Counted from the first letter of the stretch, positions 10,383-20,738 are shown. The stretch: DNA of 64,000 bases from Bactericera cockerelli (GCA_024516035.1 CM044959.1:8995665-9059664); one strand, 5' to 3'. Notes: generated by a model from the letters alone, not told the origin. Numbers and translations: made by a program.

Positions 10383-11317
10383 CATGCGCGGATATAGGGG
10401 GGGGGCACGGGGGGCACGTGCCCCCCCCCAGATTTTTTCGGTAAGCGGTGTTTCTTAAATTTCATTATACCTAATCCCGTAAAAAAAAAGATCTCAATGA
10501 GTTAGGGGGGCACGGGCCCCAAAATAATTCCTAATTCTAAGACTAATCCCGTAAAAAAAAAGATCTCAATAAGTTAGAGGGGCACGGGCCCCAAAATAAT
10601 TCCCAATTCTAAGACTAATCCCGTTAACAAAAAAAGATCTCAATAAGTTAGGGGGGCACGGGACCCAAAATAATTCCCAATTCTAAGACCAATAAGAAAT
10701 AACTAAATAATAAAAATTTCAAATCCACACAGATTGTCCGAGAAACCTGAAATTTTACCTATAGGTCCATTTGGATCAGGGTTCAGCTACACGGGGTAAG
10801 GACAAAAAAAGGATAGGTGACGCTAAAAAATCACATTTTTCGACCGAAATTACATTTTTTTTTTTAATTTATCGTGACGGTGCCACGGCGGCGGCGTATC
10901 AACTCAAAAAGAGAAAGTTTTAAGCAAGGGTTCAATTTTTCATTTGAGATATCAATCACGAAATTCTGATGAGCCGTTCTTGAGCTACGTTGAGTAAGGA
11001 CATAAAATGGATGGGTAAACAAAAAGTATTTACGTTTTTTGACCTGAATGACATTTTTTCTCGAAATATGTCGTGACGAACTATCAACTCAAAGCGAGAA
11101 TTTTTTTGCAAGGGTTGGAGTGTTCATTTGACATTCTGATGAGCCATTCTTGAGCTCCAGTAAAGACAAGAAATTGATACAAAAAATATTGAAATTTGTG
11201 TGTGTATGTGTATGTGTGTGTGTGTCTGTGTGTGTGATAGGCTTGCGAAGCGGCTTGCTAGTTAGGTATATTGTGCGATTGTGCCCCCCCAGTACAAGAG
11301 GGCTATATCCGTGCATG
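10383..11317. mobile_element. Non-autonomous hAT-like DNA transposon, 935 bp
   Basis: The termini are inverted repeats: left CATGCGCGGATATAG, right reverse complement CATGCACGGATATAG (14 of 15 identical). Both are flanked by the perfect 8-bp direct repeat GCAATAAG (10375-10382 and 11318-11325). An 8-bp duplication plus a CGGATATAGGGGG-type end followed by long G/C runs fits the hAT superfamily. There is no transposase ORF. The interior holds a 72-bp triplication, an approximately 190-bp imperfect duplication (10790-10990 and 10990-11170) and a GT microsatellite near 11200-11236. Confidence 0.85.
10472..10690 (+). repeat. 72-bp tandem repeat, three copies
   Basis: Units start TAATCCCGTAAAAAAAAAG at 10472, 10544 and 10616, and each contains a GGGGCACGGGCCCC-like GC block. 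It lies inside the hAT-like element. Confidence 0.88.
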
Positions 11318-11404
11318 GCAATAAGACAGTAATGTTGACCATTTCACAAGGCAAATCTCGTTAATGATACATTTTTTTAGAAAATTTCCCAGAATATAGT
11401 TTTG

Positions 11405-11545
11405 TTAATTTTCTGCGGATCACCGCAGTCAAGAAACGTCCAGCTTCGTGATAATCGTGATGCTGGCACTCTGGCCCAAACCAGGCTGGGTGAGGTTATT
11501 ATGGCAAACAGGTTCTTTAGTTTCTTGCGAATGGTAGTTAAAATC
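11405..11545 (+). mobile_element. SINE family E (5S-derived) fragment
   Basis: It shows the ACGTCCAGCTTCGTGATAAT segment, then the core CAGGCTGGGTGAGGTTATT and TTGCGAATGG. This is the plus-orientation equivalent of the tandem unit arrayed at 12608-13042. Confidence 0.6.
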
Positions 11546-11578
11546 GGACATGAATGCTTTAATATACATTGAGCAGCA

Positions 11579-11700
11579 GCACTTTGGACATGTCCAAAGT
11601 GCTTTAATATACATTGAGCAGCAGCACTTTGGACATGTCCAAAGTGCTTTAATATATATGCAGCAGCATTTTTTTGGACATGTCTAAAGTGCTTTAATAT
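11579..11700. repeat. 45-bp tandem repeat built on a 24-bp palindrome
   Basis: Perfect palindromes occupy 11579-11602 and 11624-11647 (half site GCACTTTGGACA followed by its reverse complement). A decayed third copy is near 11666-11692. Each is followed by TTTAATATACATTGAGCAGCA or a variant. Confidence 0.85.
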
Positions 11701-12511
11701 AATTATGATATTACTAACTGTTACACCCAGTTAAAAAAGTAATAATATTTGAGGTAATAATTATTATAATGACAGAAAAAAAAAAAAAATAATAAGAAAA
11801 TCAGTTTGTCACCGTGATTTATTTTTTTTCAGAGCTACAATTAGTAATAATGTATTTCTAAAATAGAGTTAAATTTCGCTACTGGTAACGCTACTGGTAA
11901 CCCAACGATAACAGCTTCTATCGAGCTTCGTGATAATCGTGATGCTGATGGCACTCCGTCCCAACCTATGCTGGATGAGGTCGTTTGGGTAAAGTAGTTT
12001 TGTTAATTTTCCGCATCAGCACATTTGCTTTAATGTTTAAGGATATAATAATAATATTTCTTTATTGACAAGAAATATATTGACAAAGGCGTGGTTATGG
12101 CCTGAGGCTATCTCTGCCATCAAACCCATGTTTTTTTTATGTAACCTCACCCAGCCTTATATTGAACAGTCTTAGGGCTCAGGTTGAACTTTCATTATAA
12201 AGATTTCTAGAGATTCTTTTGTTAAGGCTGTGTTACTTAACCCCAGACAGCCTTTCAGACACCTTTTGGTGTCCAATTTGAACGGAACTTGTTTTATATA
12301 ACAGGAAATGTATGCCCGTCTTCGGCTATTATTATTATTATTTTGCTTCATATCATATGAGTTTTTGGCAATTTATTTCAAATATACGATAGAAGTAATT
12401 TGCGGTATCGAATTAAGGACCTCTCAGTTACACGACCTCGTGACTGACTATAAAAAAAGGTTCAAAGCATTCACCTCGCTGGACGTTGGTTAGCTTGTAA
12501 TTGTTTTGTTG
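11701..12511. other. Repeat debris
   Basis: It holds one plus-orientation unit of the 5S-SINE tandem repeat (11925-12025: CTTCGTGATAATCGTGATGC and TTTTGTTAATTTTCCGC) and a decayed LINE 3'-tail motif near 12085-12125 (GGCGTGGTTATGGCCTGAGG). No gene was recognised. Confidence 0.5.
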
Positions 12512-13042
12512 TTGGTTTAACGTCGCTTTCAACTGGATGATCATATCACGACGGAGATTTTAACTACCATTCGCAGGAAATTATAACAAACCTGCTAGCT
12601 TCAATAACCTCACCCAGCCTGGGTTGGGCCAGCATCACGATTATCACGAAGCTGGACGTTACTTAACTTCGGTGATCCGCAGAAAATTAACAAAGCTACT
12701 ACCCAAACAACCTCATCCAGCCTGGGTTGGGACGGAGTTCCAGCATCACGATTATCACGAAACTGGACGTTACTTAACTTCGGTGATACACATAAAATTA
12801 ACAAAGCTACTATCCAAACAACCTCATCCAGCCTGGGTTGGGACCGAGTGCCAGTATCAAGATTATCACAAAGCTGGACGTTACTTAACTTCGGTGATCC
12901 GCAGAAAATTAACAAAGCTACTACCCAACAACCTCATCCAGCCTGGGTTGGGACGGAATTCCAGCATCACGATTATCACGAAGCTGGACGTTACTTAACT
13001 TCGGTGATACACAGAATATTAACAAAGCTACTACCCAAACAA
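12512..13042 (-). repeat. Tandem array derived from the 5S-rRNA SINE
   Basis: A minus-strand SINE E tail (12512-12607, GTTTAACGTCGCTTTCAACT) runs into four units starting at 12608, 12711, 12822 and 12932 (103, 111, 110 and 111 bp). Each contains CTCATCCAGCCTGGGTTGGG and the 5S-derived GGACGTTACTTAACTTCGGT, plus AGAAAATTAACAAAGCTACT. Short open frames on both strands here follow the repeat and are not genes. Confidence 0.85.
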
Positions 13043-13073
13043 CCTCATGCAAAAATATTCTCTCGTTATGTAG

Positions 13074-13205
13074 GCTATTCCCGGCCCGACTCAGGCGAGG
13101 TGAGGTTCATCTGAGTAACAGGTTGATATGTTTCCTGCGAATGGGGCCGTAAAACTCTTTCGTGTTACAATACATAACCATGAAGTTGAAAGCGACGTTA
13201 ACGGT
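13074..13205 (+). mobile_element. SINE family E fragment, opposite orientation to the array
   Basis: Core and tail of the 5S-derived SINE (CCCGGCCCGACTCAGGCGAG, TTTCCTGCGAATGG, GTTGAAAGCGACGTTAAC). Together with the minus-strand tail at 12512 it flanks the tandem array as an inverted pair. Confidence 0.7.
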
Positions 13206-13757
13206 TAAATCCGATTTAAAAATATTACTACGATTTATTAATACGATAGGTATTTGCCTAGTGGTACGCATAAATATTATAGTAGGTAGTGCTTTATTTA
13301 GACTGTCGGCTTGAAACAAGAAGTCCCATTACGCTAACAGTTTATGCATAGTAATTCTCGATCAGGACTATTGAGTCCCATTAATTTAGCAGTAAGCCCG
13401 AGACGTATTAAAATCTTCTAAAAATCATATTAATCGGAGGCTAACTTGTCATGTTATCTCGGCCAGGTTGTAGGCCATAGAAAGCAAAAATTAGAATAAC
13501 AAAATATAATAATGTATCACTTTTAAAATAAATACTTGCGTCTATCAGATGAGATTGGTAAGAACGCAGTACATTGGACTTGTCGAAAGTGCTGGATCGT
13601 TATAAGATTTTCTACAAAATAATCTGCCTCGTACGTATCAAATAAACACGGGCAAATTAAGGAGTGAACACATCAAAGGAGAATATTTTGAGACACAATG
13701 AAAAACGCCTGTCGAAAGTGCTGCAATCTTATATGTAATACCTGAGGAAACTGCTGC
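13206..13757. other. No gene recognised
   Basis: It contains scattered copies of TCGAAAGTGCTG-type words (about 13574 and 13710) related to the palindromic family that follows. Confidence 0.45.
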
Positions 13758-13841
13758 TTTCTTACCTGTCACAGCATCACTTTCGACGCGTCGAAAGTGC
13801 TCCGCCTGAAGTCCAAAGTGCTGTTGTGACAGGTAAGAAAA
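13758..13841. repeat. Nested palindrome / fold-back sequence
   Basis: The outer arms TTTCTTACCTGTCACAGCA (13758-13776) and its complement with one insertion (13819-13840) enclose a perfect 22-bp palindrome at 13778-13799 (half site CACTTTCGACG). Further TCGAAAGTGCTG copies follow at about 13843-13857. Confidence 0.85.
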
Positions 13842-13912
13842 CGTCGAAAGTGCTGCTTTTAGAACAATATAATTATCTTTTTCTACATTTATGTTCTTAA
13901 TTTTGAAGTGTA

Positions 13913-14126
13913 TAATAATAATAATACTTTTAGTGGAAGGTAACCACTAGTCGAGGTTAGTGCTCAATACATTTTCTACCAACTAACCTTCAGAGTCTTA
14001 TTATTATGTGGTCACAAACACAAATTATTGAGGAAAAATTCATGCACTGGATGAGATTCGAACCAACGAATCCCTACGCTACCTGGATTACCAGACTAGC
14101 GCGTTAACCACTTGAACACCAGTGCA
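13913..14126 (-). mobile_element. tRNA-derived SINE, family C
   Basis: The minus-strand head reads GCACTGGTGTTCAAGTGG...GGTTCGAATCTCATCCAGTGC, a tRNA-like fold whose GCACTGG and CCAGTGC ends pair. It is followed by the family tail (TTAGTTGGTAGAAAATG-like, ...TCCACTAAAAG) and an (ATT)n end. Confidence 0.8.
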
Positions 14127-14943
14127 CATTAGCGATAATAATAATAAGCGATTAAGAAAATTCGCCTCACCAGAGACTATTTCAAAAAGATGGGTACGAG
14201 AATTCGCCTCCCCAAGGACTATATTTCAGGAAGAGGATTAGAGGACAGTGAAGAGAAGAGGAAGAGGACTATAACTCAGAAAGCAGAGACGAGATCTGCT
14301 GACTTGCTGATGTGATAAATTATCCCGGGTGAAACCAAACGCCGCAGAAGCCGAGATATATCATCCACAGGGTGTGACGAAAATCCCCGGAGACATAGGG
14401 TGTGACCAAAATCCTGCCAAGTGATCCCTCGGGATATGGTGTGTAAGAAAAATCTTGCCAAGTGCCTTATTTAAAAGATTAGTTGTTGTTGTAACCAGCT
14501 TGGCTACTGCTGGGGAGAGTGATGGTTTCCAGCTCTCCGGCCAACTCAAGTGGAAAAGTTGGCTCGTTCTGAACCACACATGTAGTTCTATGATCGCACA
14601 TGTATAACCATCAGCTTGGCTACAGCTGGGGTGTGTGTCTTTGTGATGGTCTTCAGCAAAATTAATTGGAAAAGTTGGCTCGTTCCAAATCACACATTTC
14701 TATGTGCGATCAACTATCGTGAGACCTTGGACTTTTTCTTTATAAGCCATTAAACCCTTGGGAAACTGCAAGCTAGCCTGGCTTGTTAGGGTTGGCTAGT
14801 CCGTTCTCTTTTTATAATTCTCTAACGAAACATAAAATGACGTAATCTAATTTATAGTACCACGGAAAATTGTGATTACATTGCTCTGATTTCTCAGACG
14901 GTAGGTAGATCTAGGTACGTACATACAAATTATATTCTTGAGT
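14127..14943. other. Internally duplicated region, possible LTR-type remnant
   Basis: Two direct duplications are visible: 14157-14235 (TTCGCCTCACCAGAGACTAT, then a diverged copy) and about 14498-14590 versus 14610-14710 (AGTGGAAAAGTTGGCTCGTT / ATTGGAAAAGTTGGCTCGTT). A short open frame ending at TGA near 14313 precedes a TGTGATAAATTATCCCGGG stretch. This could be a retroelement end and LTR, but no RT or matching second LTR was seen. Confidence 0.3.
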
Positions 14944-15010
14944 AGCTCGACCACTCAGACACCGGACTCGTAATCTGGAGGTCGAGGGTTCAAATCCTGA
15001 GCATGGATAA
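14944..15010 (+). mobile_element. tRNA-like sequence (SINE head)
   Basis: GAGTAGCTCGACCACTCAGAC...GGTCGAGGGTTCAAATCC gives A- and B-box-like motifs. The arms do not close well, and the sequence runs into unrelated DNA like a SINE, so it is not called as a tRNA gene. Confidence 0.4.
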
Positions 15011-15189
15011 TTTCAGAAAGGCAGCTTGTGTTCATCAGTGTCAGTTTTTCACTTCTTGAGGAACATTTTATGTACCAGGGAGTATGATTATTATAATGAA
15101 GGACATATATTATATAGATACATACAAATAATTACAAATTAATAATATACAAAATTGGAAACAATAAAAAGAAAAGAAAAACAGACAGA

Positions 15190-15411
15190 GTGCCCTAATA
15201 GTCAAGTCAGTCGAGTGGTTAAGGCGTCTGGTAATCCAGGTAGCGTAGGGATCCGTTGGTTCGAATCCCACCCACAGTGCATGGATTTTTCTTCATTAAT
15301 TTGAGTTTGTGACCACGTAATAATAAGGCTCTGAGGGTTTGGTGGTAGAAAATGCTTTGAGCATTAACCTCGCCAGGTGGTTACCATCCACTAAAGAGTG
15401 TTATTATTATT
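15190..15411 (+). mobile_element. tRNA-derived SINE, family C
   Basis: Its head has a small internal duplication (GTCAAGTCAGTCGAGTGG), then GGTTCGAATCCCACC, the tail with GGTAGAAAATGCTTTGAGC, and an (ATT)n end. Confidence 0.8.
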
Positions 15412-16044
15412 AAAAGAATGGACAATTTTTTTACAACAACAACAACTATAACAACAACAACAACACCCACAACTCTCATTCATTTTCTCTTCACCGCTAT
15501 AATATCCCCTAAATTCCGATATTAACAAAGCTGAAATTCGCATGAAGTTTCCTGTTAACATTTTTTTTGGAATTTCTGAGAGGAACGCTGGCTGGGGCAA
15601 AAATTTATACTGGAGCAAAAAAACACGAAATTTTCAACGTAAATTGAATAGTTGTGGCTTAAATTGGTTATATATTATAGGTACCTATATGTATAACTAG
15701 CGGGCTGTCGCCCGCTTTGCGGGCCGAGGCATGGCCGTGTAAGCAAAAAATCCTTTTTCGCCAATGGCAGGTGTTGTAGTGGGAATTTCGAAAAAAAAAA
15801 AAAAAAAAAAATTGCACATCTAGACTACAAGACAAAGCTACCTACCAAATTTCAGCTTCCTAGGACTTACGGTTTGGGCTGTAGAGCGATGATCAGTCAG
15901 TGGTCAGTGGTCAGTGGTCAGTGAGTGACTTTGACATTTATATATTAAGATATGTACTTTCATTTTTGAATGAGAGGATATTTTCAGAAACCAAATTCAC
16001 GAAAATTCCATAGTCCAGTGGTGATGCTTGATAGATATACCGTC
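15412..16044. other. Microsatellites and a GC-headed non-autonomous element
   Basis: (AAC)n lies at about 15434-15465. From about 15695 a GC-rich inverted start (GCGGGCTGTCGCCCGC, then TTTGCGGGCC) begins an approximately 260-bp repeat-like block. It contains TACCAAATTTCAGCTTCCTA and a GGTCAGT tandem run, and ends near 15955. The look is that of a dispersed non-autonomous element; the family is not identified. Confidence 0.4.
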
Positions 16045-16200
16045 CTCAGAAACTGGATCGATAAGGTGGCGGACTCTTTACCTGAAGGTCAGTAGTTCGA
16101 GTCCCAAGTTCAGCAAAAATTTAGAAAAGCGAGTTTGAGTAGTTGTGATTTCCTGATGATTATTACTATTCAACACTTTATTAGATATAGTAAATATGAC
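16045..16200 (+). mobile_element. tRNA-derived SINE, family D (decayed)
   Basis: It reads ACTGGATCGATAAGGTGGCG...GTTCGAGTCCCAAGTTCAGC, followed by the body AGCGAGTTTGAGTAGTTGTG. The anticodon region of better copies reads TGT (Thr-like). Confidence 0.65.
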
Positions 16201-16302
16201 TGATTGTGATTAGCACAAATATGACAACAACTTTGTGTTTGATAGAGATACGCGGTTAAGTGGCAGATTTTTTACACTCACCTAACTAAATTTTAAATAC
16301 AA

Positions 16303-16378
16303 TTTTTTTGTCGGCGCGCGGGTTTGAACCCGGCACCTTCCGCATGGCAAGCGAGTGCTTAACCACTGAGTTTTTTTT
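16303..16378 (-). mobile_element. tRNA-Gly-like SINE head, family J
   Basis: The minus strand reads CTCAGTGGTTAAGCACTCGC, TTGCCATGCGG and GGGTTCAAACCC, similar to tRNA-Gly(GCC). The longer copy is at 39288-39548. Confidence 0.6.
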
Positions 16379-16714
16379 TACTCGTATTATTATTTCAGTA
16401 CAACAGTACGTACAAAGGAACACGCAAAAGACAAAAAACATGTGTATTTATAATAAACATTATTATTATTATTTTCTCATTTATATGGTACATACTTACA
16501 TTTATCTATGTCCTAAAACATAGCAAACATAGATTTGTTAATAATAATTGGAGGTTTCTGAAACATCTTCATAAGCTGCAGAGAGGACAAACATAGCTTT
16601 GTGATGGTTGTAGTGAGCATAAGATGGGGCGGGACTTTCTTCTCTAGGTGCTTATAACTTTTCTAACAGTACGGCATGTTTCAAGTAACACGCTTTATTA
16701 TTATTATGACTCAC

Positions 16715-16844
16715 CATCATGAGAGTCGTACATATAGATGATGTTCTTCCACCCGTAGTACTTGACAGTGTCGATGATGGCCTGATGGTAGTCTGGACGC
16801 ATGCTGATGGCGTAGTCCAGGAACCCTGAGGAAGGCGTCAGGAC
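16715..16844 (-). CDS. AMPA-type ionotropic glutamate receptor, internal exon (downstream of the pair)
   Basis: This minus-strand 130-bp exon has a clean acceptor (TCTCAG before 16844) and donor (GTGAGT after 16715). It encodes VLTPSSGFLDYAISMRPDYH, then QAIIDTVKYYGWKNIIYMYD and SHDG. This is part of the amino-terminal (periplasmic-binding-protein-like) domain of AMPA/GluRIA-type ionotropic glutamate receptors, which are postsynaptic cation channels. It joins in phase 0 to the exon at 20739-20866 and ends in phase 1. The next exon (expected to begin with a leucine-rich LLRLQQ-like stretch) was not found to the left. GC content is clearly higher than in flanking DNA, as expected of a constrained exon. 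Confidence 0.87.
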
Positions 16845-16939
16845 CTGAGAGAAAGCAGTGAGTTGGTTAAAAATTAAATAAATTCTACAAATATTTTATT
16901 TATTTAATTACAAAATAACAGAATTCTTAAAATGTTATT

Positions 16940-17065
16940 ACAATAATAATAATAATATCGCCTTATTTATACTGCCCGATTAGGACTATTAAGCCCCATT
17001 ATTCCAGCAGTATGTGTTTCTTTGTGTTATTATATCACAATTTTAGTGGGTAGCATAGAATTATT
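16940..17065 (-). mobile_element. Joined tails of SINE families B and A
   Basis: A SINE B tail (ATCGCCTTATTTATACTGCC) stops at about 17011 and passes directly into a SINE A tail (TATCACAATTTTAGTGGGTA). Neither head is present. Confidence 0.6.
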
Positions 17066-17089
17066 ATTATTATTATACAACGCTTTATT

Positions 17090-17364
17090 AGGTATAAATG
17101 AACATTATGTACATAAAAATAATTAATGAAAATGAAAAAGAATAGAAAATATATAAAAACATAAGTCCTAACTAAAGGGCGGGGTTATTGCCTATGGCAA
17201 TCTCTTCCACCCAACCCTTATTATAGGACTTTTCAGTATCTTATATCTTAATCCTCACGAGGTATGAGTGGACCCCGAACACCCAAGTACGGAGCAGAAA
17301 AAATCCTGAACGGCTGGGAATCGAACCCAGGTTACCGTGCGTGCAATGCCTAGCGTGCTAACTT
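17090..17364 (-). mobile_element. LINE 3' tail and SINE A
   Basis: At 17160-17218 lies the recurrent LINE tail motif, which on the minus strand reads GGAAGAGATTGCCATAGGC...CCCGCCCTTTAGTTAGGAC. SINE A follows on the minus strand (17219-17364), truncated in its tRNA-like head. Confidence 0.6.
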
Positions 17365-17764
17365 CTCATAAAATTATACACCACCACCTGTATCATAAAC
17401 AATGTTGAGCCGTGTTTTTCCTTTGGATAATTTTTTTTCGAGGTTCGGTATTTCCTAATATTTCCATTTGCTTCCAAGTTTAGCTTCTCCACAATTCGTG
17501 AAAGAAAAATGCGTTTCGGTACTTTTAAAGATAAACAATGGAAAAATGAAAACTTAACCTATTAAAGAAATGGAAGCAAGAATTTTATAAATCCATTTTG
17601 GTTAACCAAACTGGAAGAAGATTTTTCCTCTTCCAAAAGAAAAATGACTTTCTTCGAGTTCGTCCATTTTATTCCATTTGAATCCACTTTGGTTGGAAAG
17701 AAAAATACAGCTTTACTGAGTCCTTTGGCGAACATCATTGCGATGGCATGTCAGTTAAATAAAT

Positions 17765-18125
17765 ATCATCATCATAGGGTGATGTCATCGTGAACGATGG
17801 TAGCCAGACAGTTGAGGAATGACTCAGCACTTCTTTTTTTTTTTAAGTGGGGTTTAACGTCGCTTTCAACTGCCATGGTCATATCACGACGGGGGTTTTA
17901 CCCTCCATTCGCAGGAAACTCACAAACCTGCTACTCACATTGACCTCACCCAGCCTGAGTGGGGCCGGGAAAAGCCAGCGTCACGAGAATTATAATTTGA
18001 ATGGTCACCCATCTCAGCACTTCTACCACTGTCTTTACAAGGAGGCTTATAATTGACAAGGGCCCCCAGAACCAAGCCAATGCTGGTCTACTCCCTGTTT
18101 ATAGTCTCCCAGCCAGACTTAAATA
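17765..18125 (+). repeat. Repeat family G, interrupted by a SINE
   Basis: It begins near a (CAT)n run with AGGGTGATGTCATCGTGAAC and continues after the SINE as ACCACTGTCTTTACAAGGAG...AATGCTGGTCTACTCCCTG. An uninterrupted copy is at about 48270-48445. Family type unknown. Confidence 0.6.
17835..18012 (-). mobile_element. 5S-derived SINE (family E), 5' truncated, with 12-bp target duplication
   Basis: It is flanked by CTCAGCACTTCT at 17823-17834 and 18013-18024. On the minus strand it starts inside the 5S box C (ATGGGTGACC) and ends in a poly(A) run. A 5' truncation with such a duplication is the signature of LINE-driven insertion. Confidence 0.85.
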
Positions 18126-18947
18126 AATATAAAAACTCAAACAAACAAAAAATATTCCAAGAAAACCCCCAGCATTGAAGAGAGTGAGTCATCCACAAAT
18201 TTCTCCGTCTTGTCTGTACCTGATCTGTGTGACTTCCCGACATTTCCGTGGCCTTTGATCTCTGCCGCCCCGACCTTCCCCCCTCAGGACGGTAAACTTT
18301 TTCTAAATCTTATAAAAGCTTCCTTTATCAACCGTACGGTTTTTCTTCAGAAGAAAAGAAAAATAAGGAAAAACAGATTTCCAGCTTTTATTCTTAGGTG
18401 AAGCCATTATAATTCTTGCCTTTGTTAGCGTAATTACGTGGAAAATGTTGTTAAACAATTTGGTGGCATTGTTCCGTTCTCCCTACTTGGTTTTGTTTCA
18501 ACCTCTCTCCATTAAATCTCTCTTGAAAGTTAAAATCAATTATCTACCTTGTGTAGACTAAATTATTTTTGGAAATTCAGTTAAGGTATGCAGTATATTT
18601 TTGTGACAAAAGACTTAAACATAACTTTGTTTAGAGTAAACTCTCTCTGGGAAATTTAGATGTACCGAGTTTTATATATTTTCTGACAAAAGACTTTTAC
18701 ATACTCGTAGACAAGACTCTTTATATTCACTAGACATAACAACTATGAATGTATGTAGTATGCATGTATGTATACATATAGTAAGTATGTATGTACTGAC
18801 TTTAAAATTAAATTATCATTACTCTTAAGAATTTAAGAGCTTTTTTAAGGATATAACATTATTGAGAGCACTTATGTAAGTACTCCAAACGACAATATTA
18901 ATGTCCTAACAGTAGTCAATATAAACCATTTAATAGAAATATTTTTT
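18126..18947. other. No gene recognised
   Basis: A pyrimidine-rich, relatively GC-rich patch at 18190-18300 has no open frame worth calling. The rest is AT-rich. Confidence 0.4.
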
Positions 18948-19100
18948 CGGGTTTAACGTCGCTTTCAACTGCATTGTCATATCACGACTGGGATGTTACC
19001 ATCCATTCGCAGGAAACTCACAAACCTGCTACCCACATTAACCTCACCCAGCCTTCGTTGGGCCGGAATGCCAGCATCCGGAAGTCTTCACCTCGCTATT
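18948..19100 (-). mobile_element. 5S-derived SINE (family E), truncated
   Basis: The minus-strand tail and core (GTTTAACGTCGCTTTCAACT, CACATTAACCTCACCCAGCC) are present. The 5S-like head is lost after TTCACCTCGCT. Confidence 0.7.
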
Positions 19101-19200
19101 ATACTTTGATACGAACATTTTCTGCTCACATTCCAGCCGGGACAGATCTCTAGAGAGATTATAGTGATCATGGTCCAGCTGAAGTGCGTTGCAGAGGGTC

Positions 19201-19237
<37 letters not shown>

Positions 19238-19540
19238 TCCATTTATTTATTACAATTATAATATGATACAGATTTTAAAATGATTGAATGGTACCCTATC
19301 TCAAAGTTAAAAAAACTGTGTTGAGAAAAGGGATAAAATAGCTCTAGTGATACAGCTCTAGTGATTGTCGCCTTGATTATTATTCTATTTTAATTATTAT
19401 TAGTAATTATGTTTAGTAAGTTAAGGATTAGGTTAATCAGGTAAGGGAACCTGAAACAGCCCCATTTTTCTTTTTAACAAATTTCACTGCTGTGGGATAC
19501 TGTAGGATTTTGAATCTTAAATCTCAAACAATTTGAACTT
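19101..19540. other. No gene recognised
   Basis: It includes a 32-base T run starting at about 19205 and AT-rich DNA. Confidence 0.4.
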
Positions 19541-19776
19541 TTTTTTCTTTTGTTTTATCCCCACTTTCAACTGCATGGTCACATCACGACGTGGACTTTG
19601 ACCCTCTCAAATTAACCTCACCCAGACTGAGTGGGTCCGGGATCACGAGGGTTCGAATTTTAATGGTCACTCATCCAAGTCCTAACCTCGCGGTGCGTTG
19701 CTTAACTTCATTGATGGAACTAGAACTGGTGTATTCGACGAGTCATCAACGCTAACACTGACTACGCTATTATGAA
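19541..19776 (-). mobile_element. 5S-derived SINE (family E), near full-length, diverged
   Basis: On the minus strand the head matches the 5S pattern (GTTGATGACTC..., CACC region decayed, GATGAGTGACCATTAAAAT). The core and tail follow. Confidence 0.65.
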
Positions 19777-20738
19777 AGAATGAAAAAATATCTCTTGTAT
19801 GAACCTCAAAAGAAAAAATAAAAATAAAAAAAACAAATCAAACAAATAAAAATAGCTATGAACCTGAAAAGAATTAATTACGACTAGGTATAAAAATAAA
19901 ATATACAATGTACTTACGATATCATAGTATGTACATGAAAAGGAACTATTTTACATTTTTTCAAAAAAAACTTAGCTACATTGCCCGAGTGACAGGCTGT
20001 GAGGGCTGATATTTTTCTCACACAAAGATTGTCTCTAGCAATGCAGCAAGTGTTCTCTTTGGATTACCAAAAGGAAAACCTTTGTGTGACTTGACCTGTT
20101 TATAATTTGAACTAAACAATACGAAGAAAAAGTGAAAAAAGCTATAAAGAATTTTGTATGTACGCCTTAAAATATGTTGATTATGCAATGTGCTAGTCAT
20201 GATAGAACAATAGCCTCTTAAATTAGTTTATTTATGCATGGATTTAAAACATACGATGTTATACTTGCTCGTAAGAAAATTGTATGTATGCCGTAAAATA
20301 GTATGATTATGCAATGTGTAGAAGAAGGGGAAAAATAAGAAGGAGAAAAAAAATAGAGAAGAACTAAATGAATATTTACCCATGTCCTAACTAGATAGAT
20401 AAAAAATAATTGTATTTATTTTTAAACAAAAAATATTACAATGGTTGGCACAAAAATACATGGTAACTTGAAATAAAAATCTGTAAAACATTAGCTAAAT
20501 AGCTCCTCTCAGACTAATCTTTTAAATTATATTACAATAATCAATGAAATTGTTTTTAAATACATATAATAATTAATAAATTTGACGAAAATCACCTAAC
20601 TATTGATTTAAAAAAACATGTCCTAACTAAAGGGCGGCGTTATTGCCTTTGGCAATCTCTTCCACCCAACCCAACTATTCATGATGATAGATGGATAGCC
20701 AGACTGCTTCCTTGTGCTCTGTGACATCTCGGACTTAC
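19777..20738. other. Intronic AT-rich DNA with LINE 3' tail
   Basis: This lies within the glutamate-receptor intron. A LINE 3' tail on the minus strand occupies about 20610-20670 (CTAACTAAAGGGCGGCGTTA). No further exon was recognised. Confidence 0.5.

Noticed and set aside
14165..14313. Possible retroelement pol C-terminus
   Set aside because: The stretch is itself an internal duplication and no reverse transcriptase, integrase or paired LTR was found.
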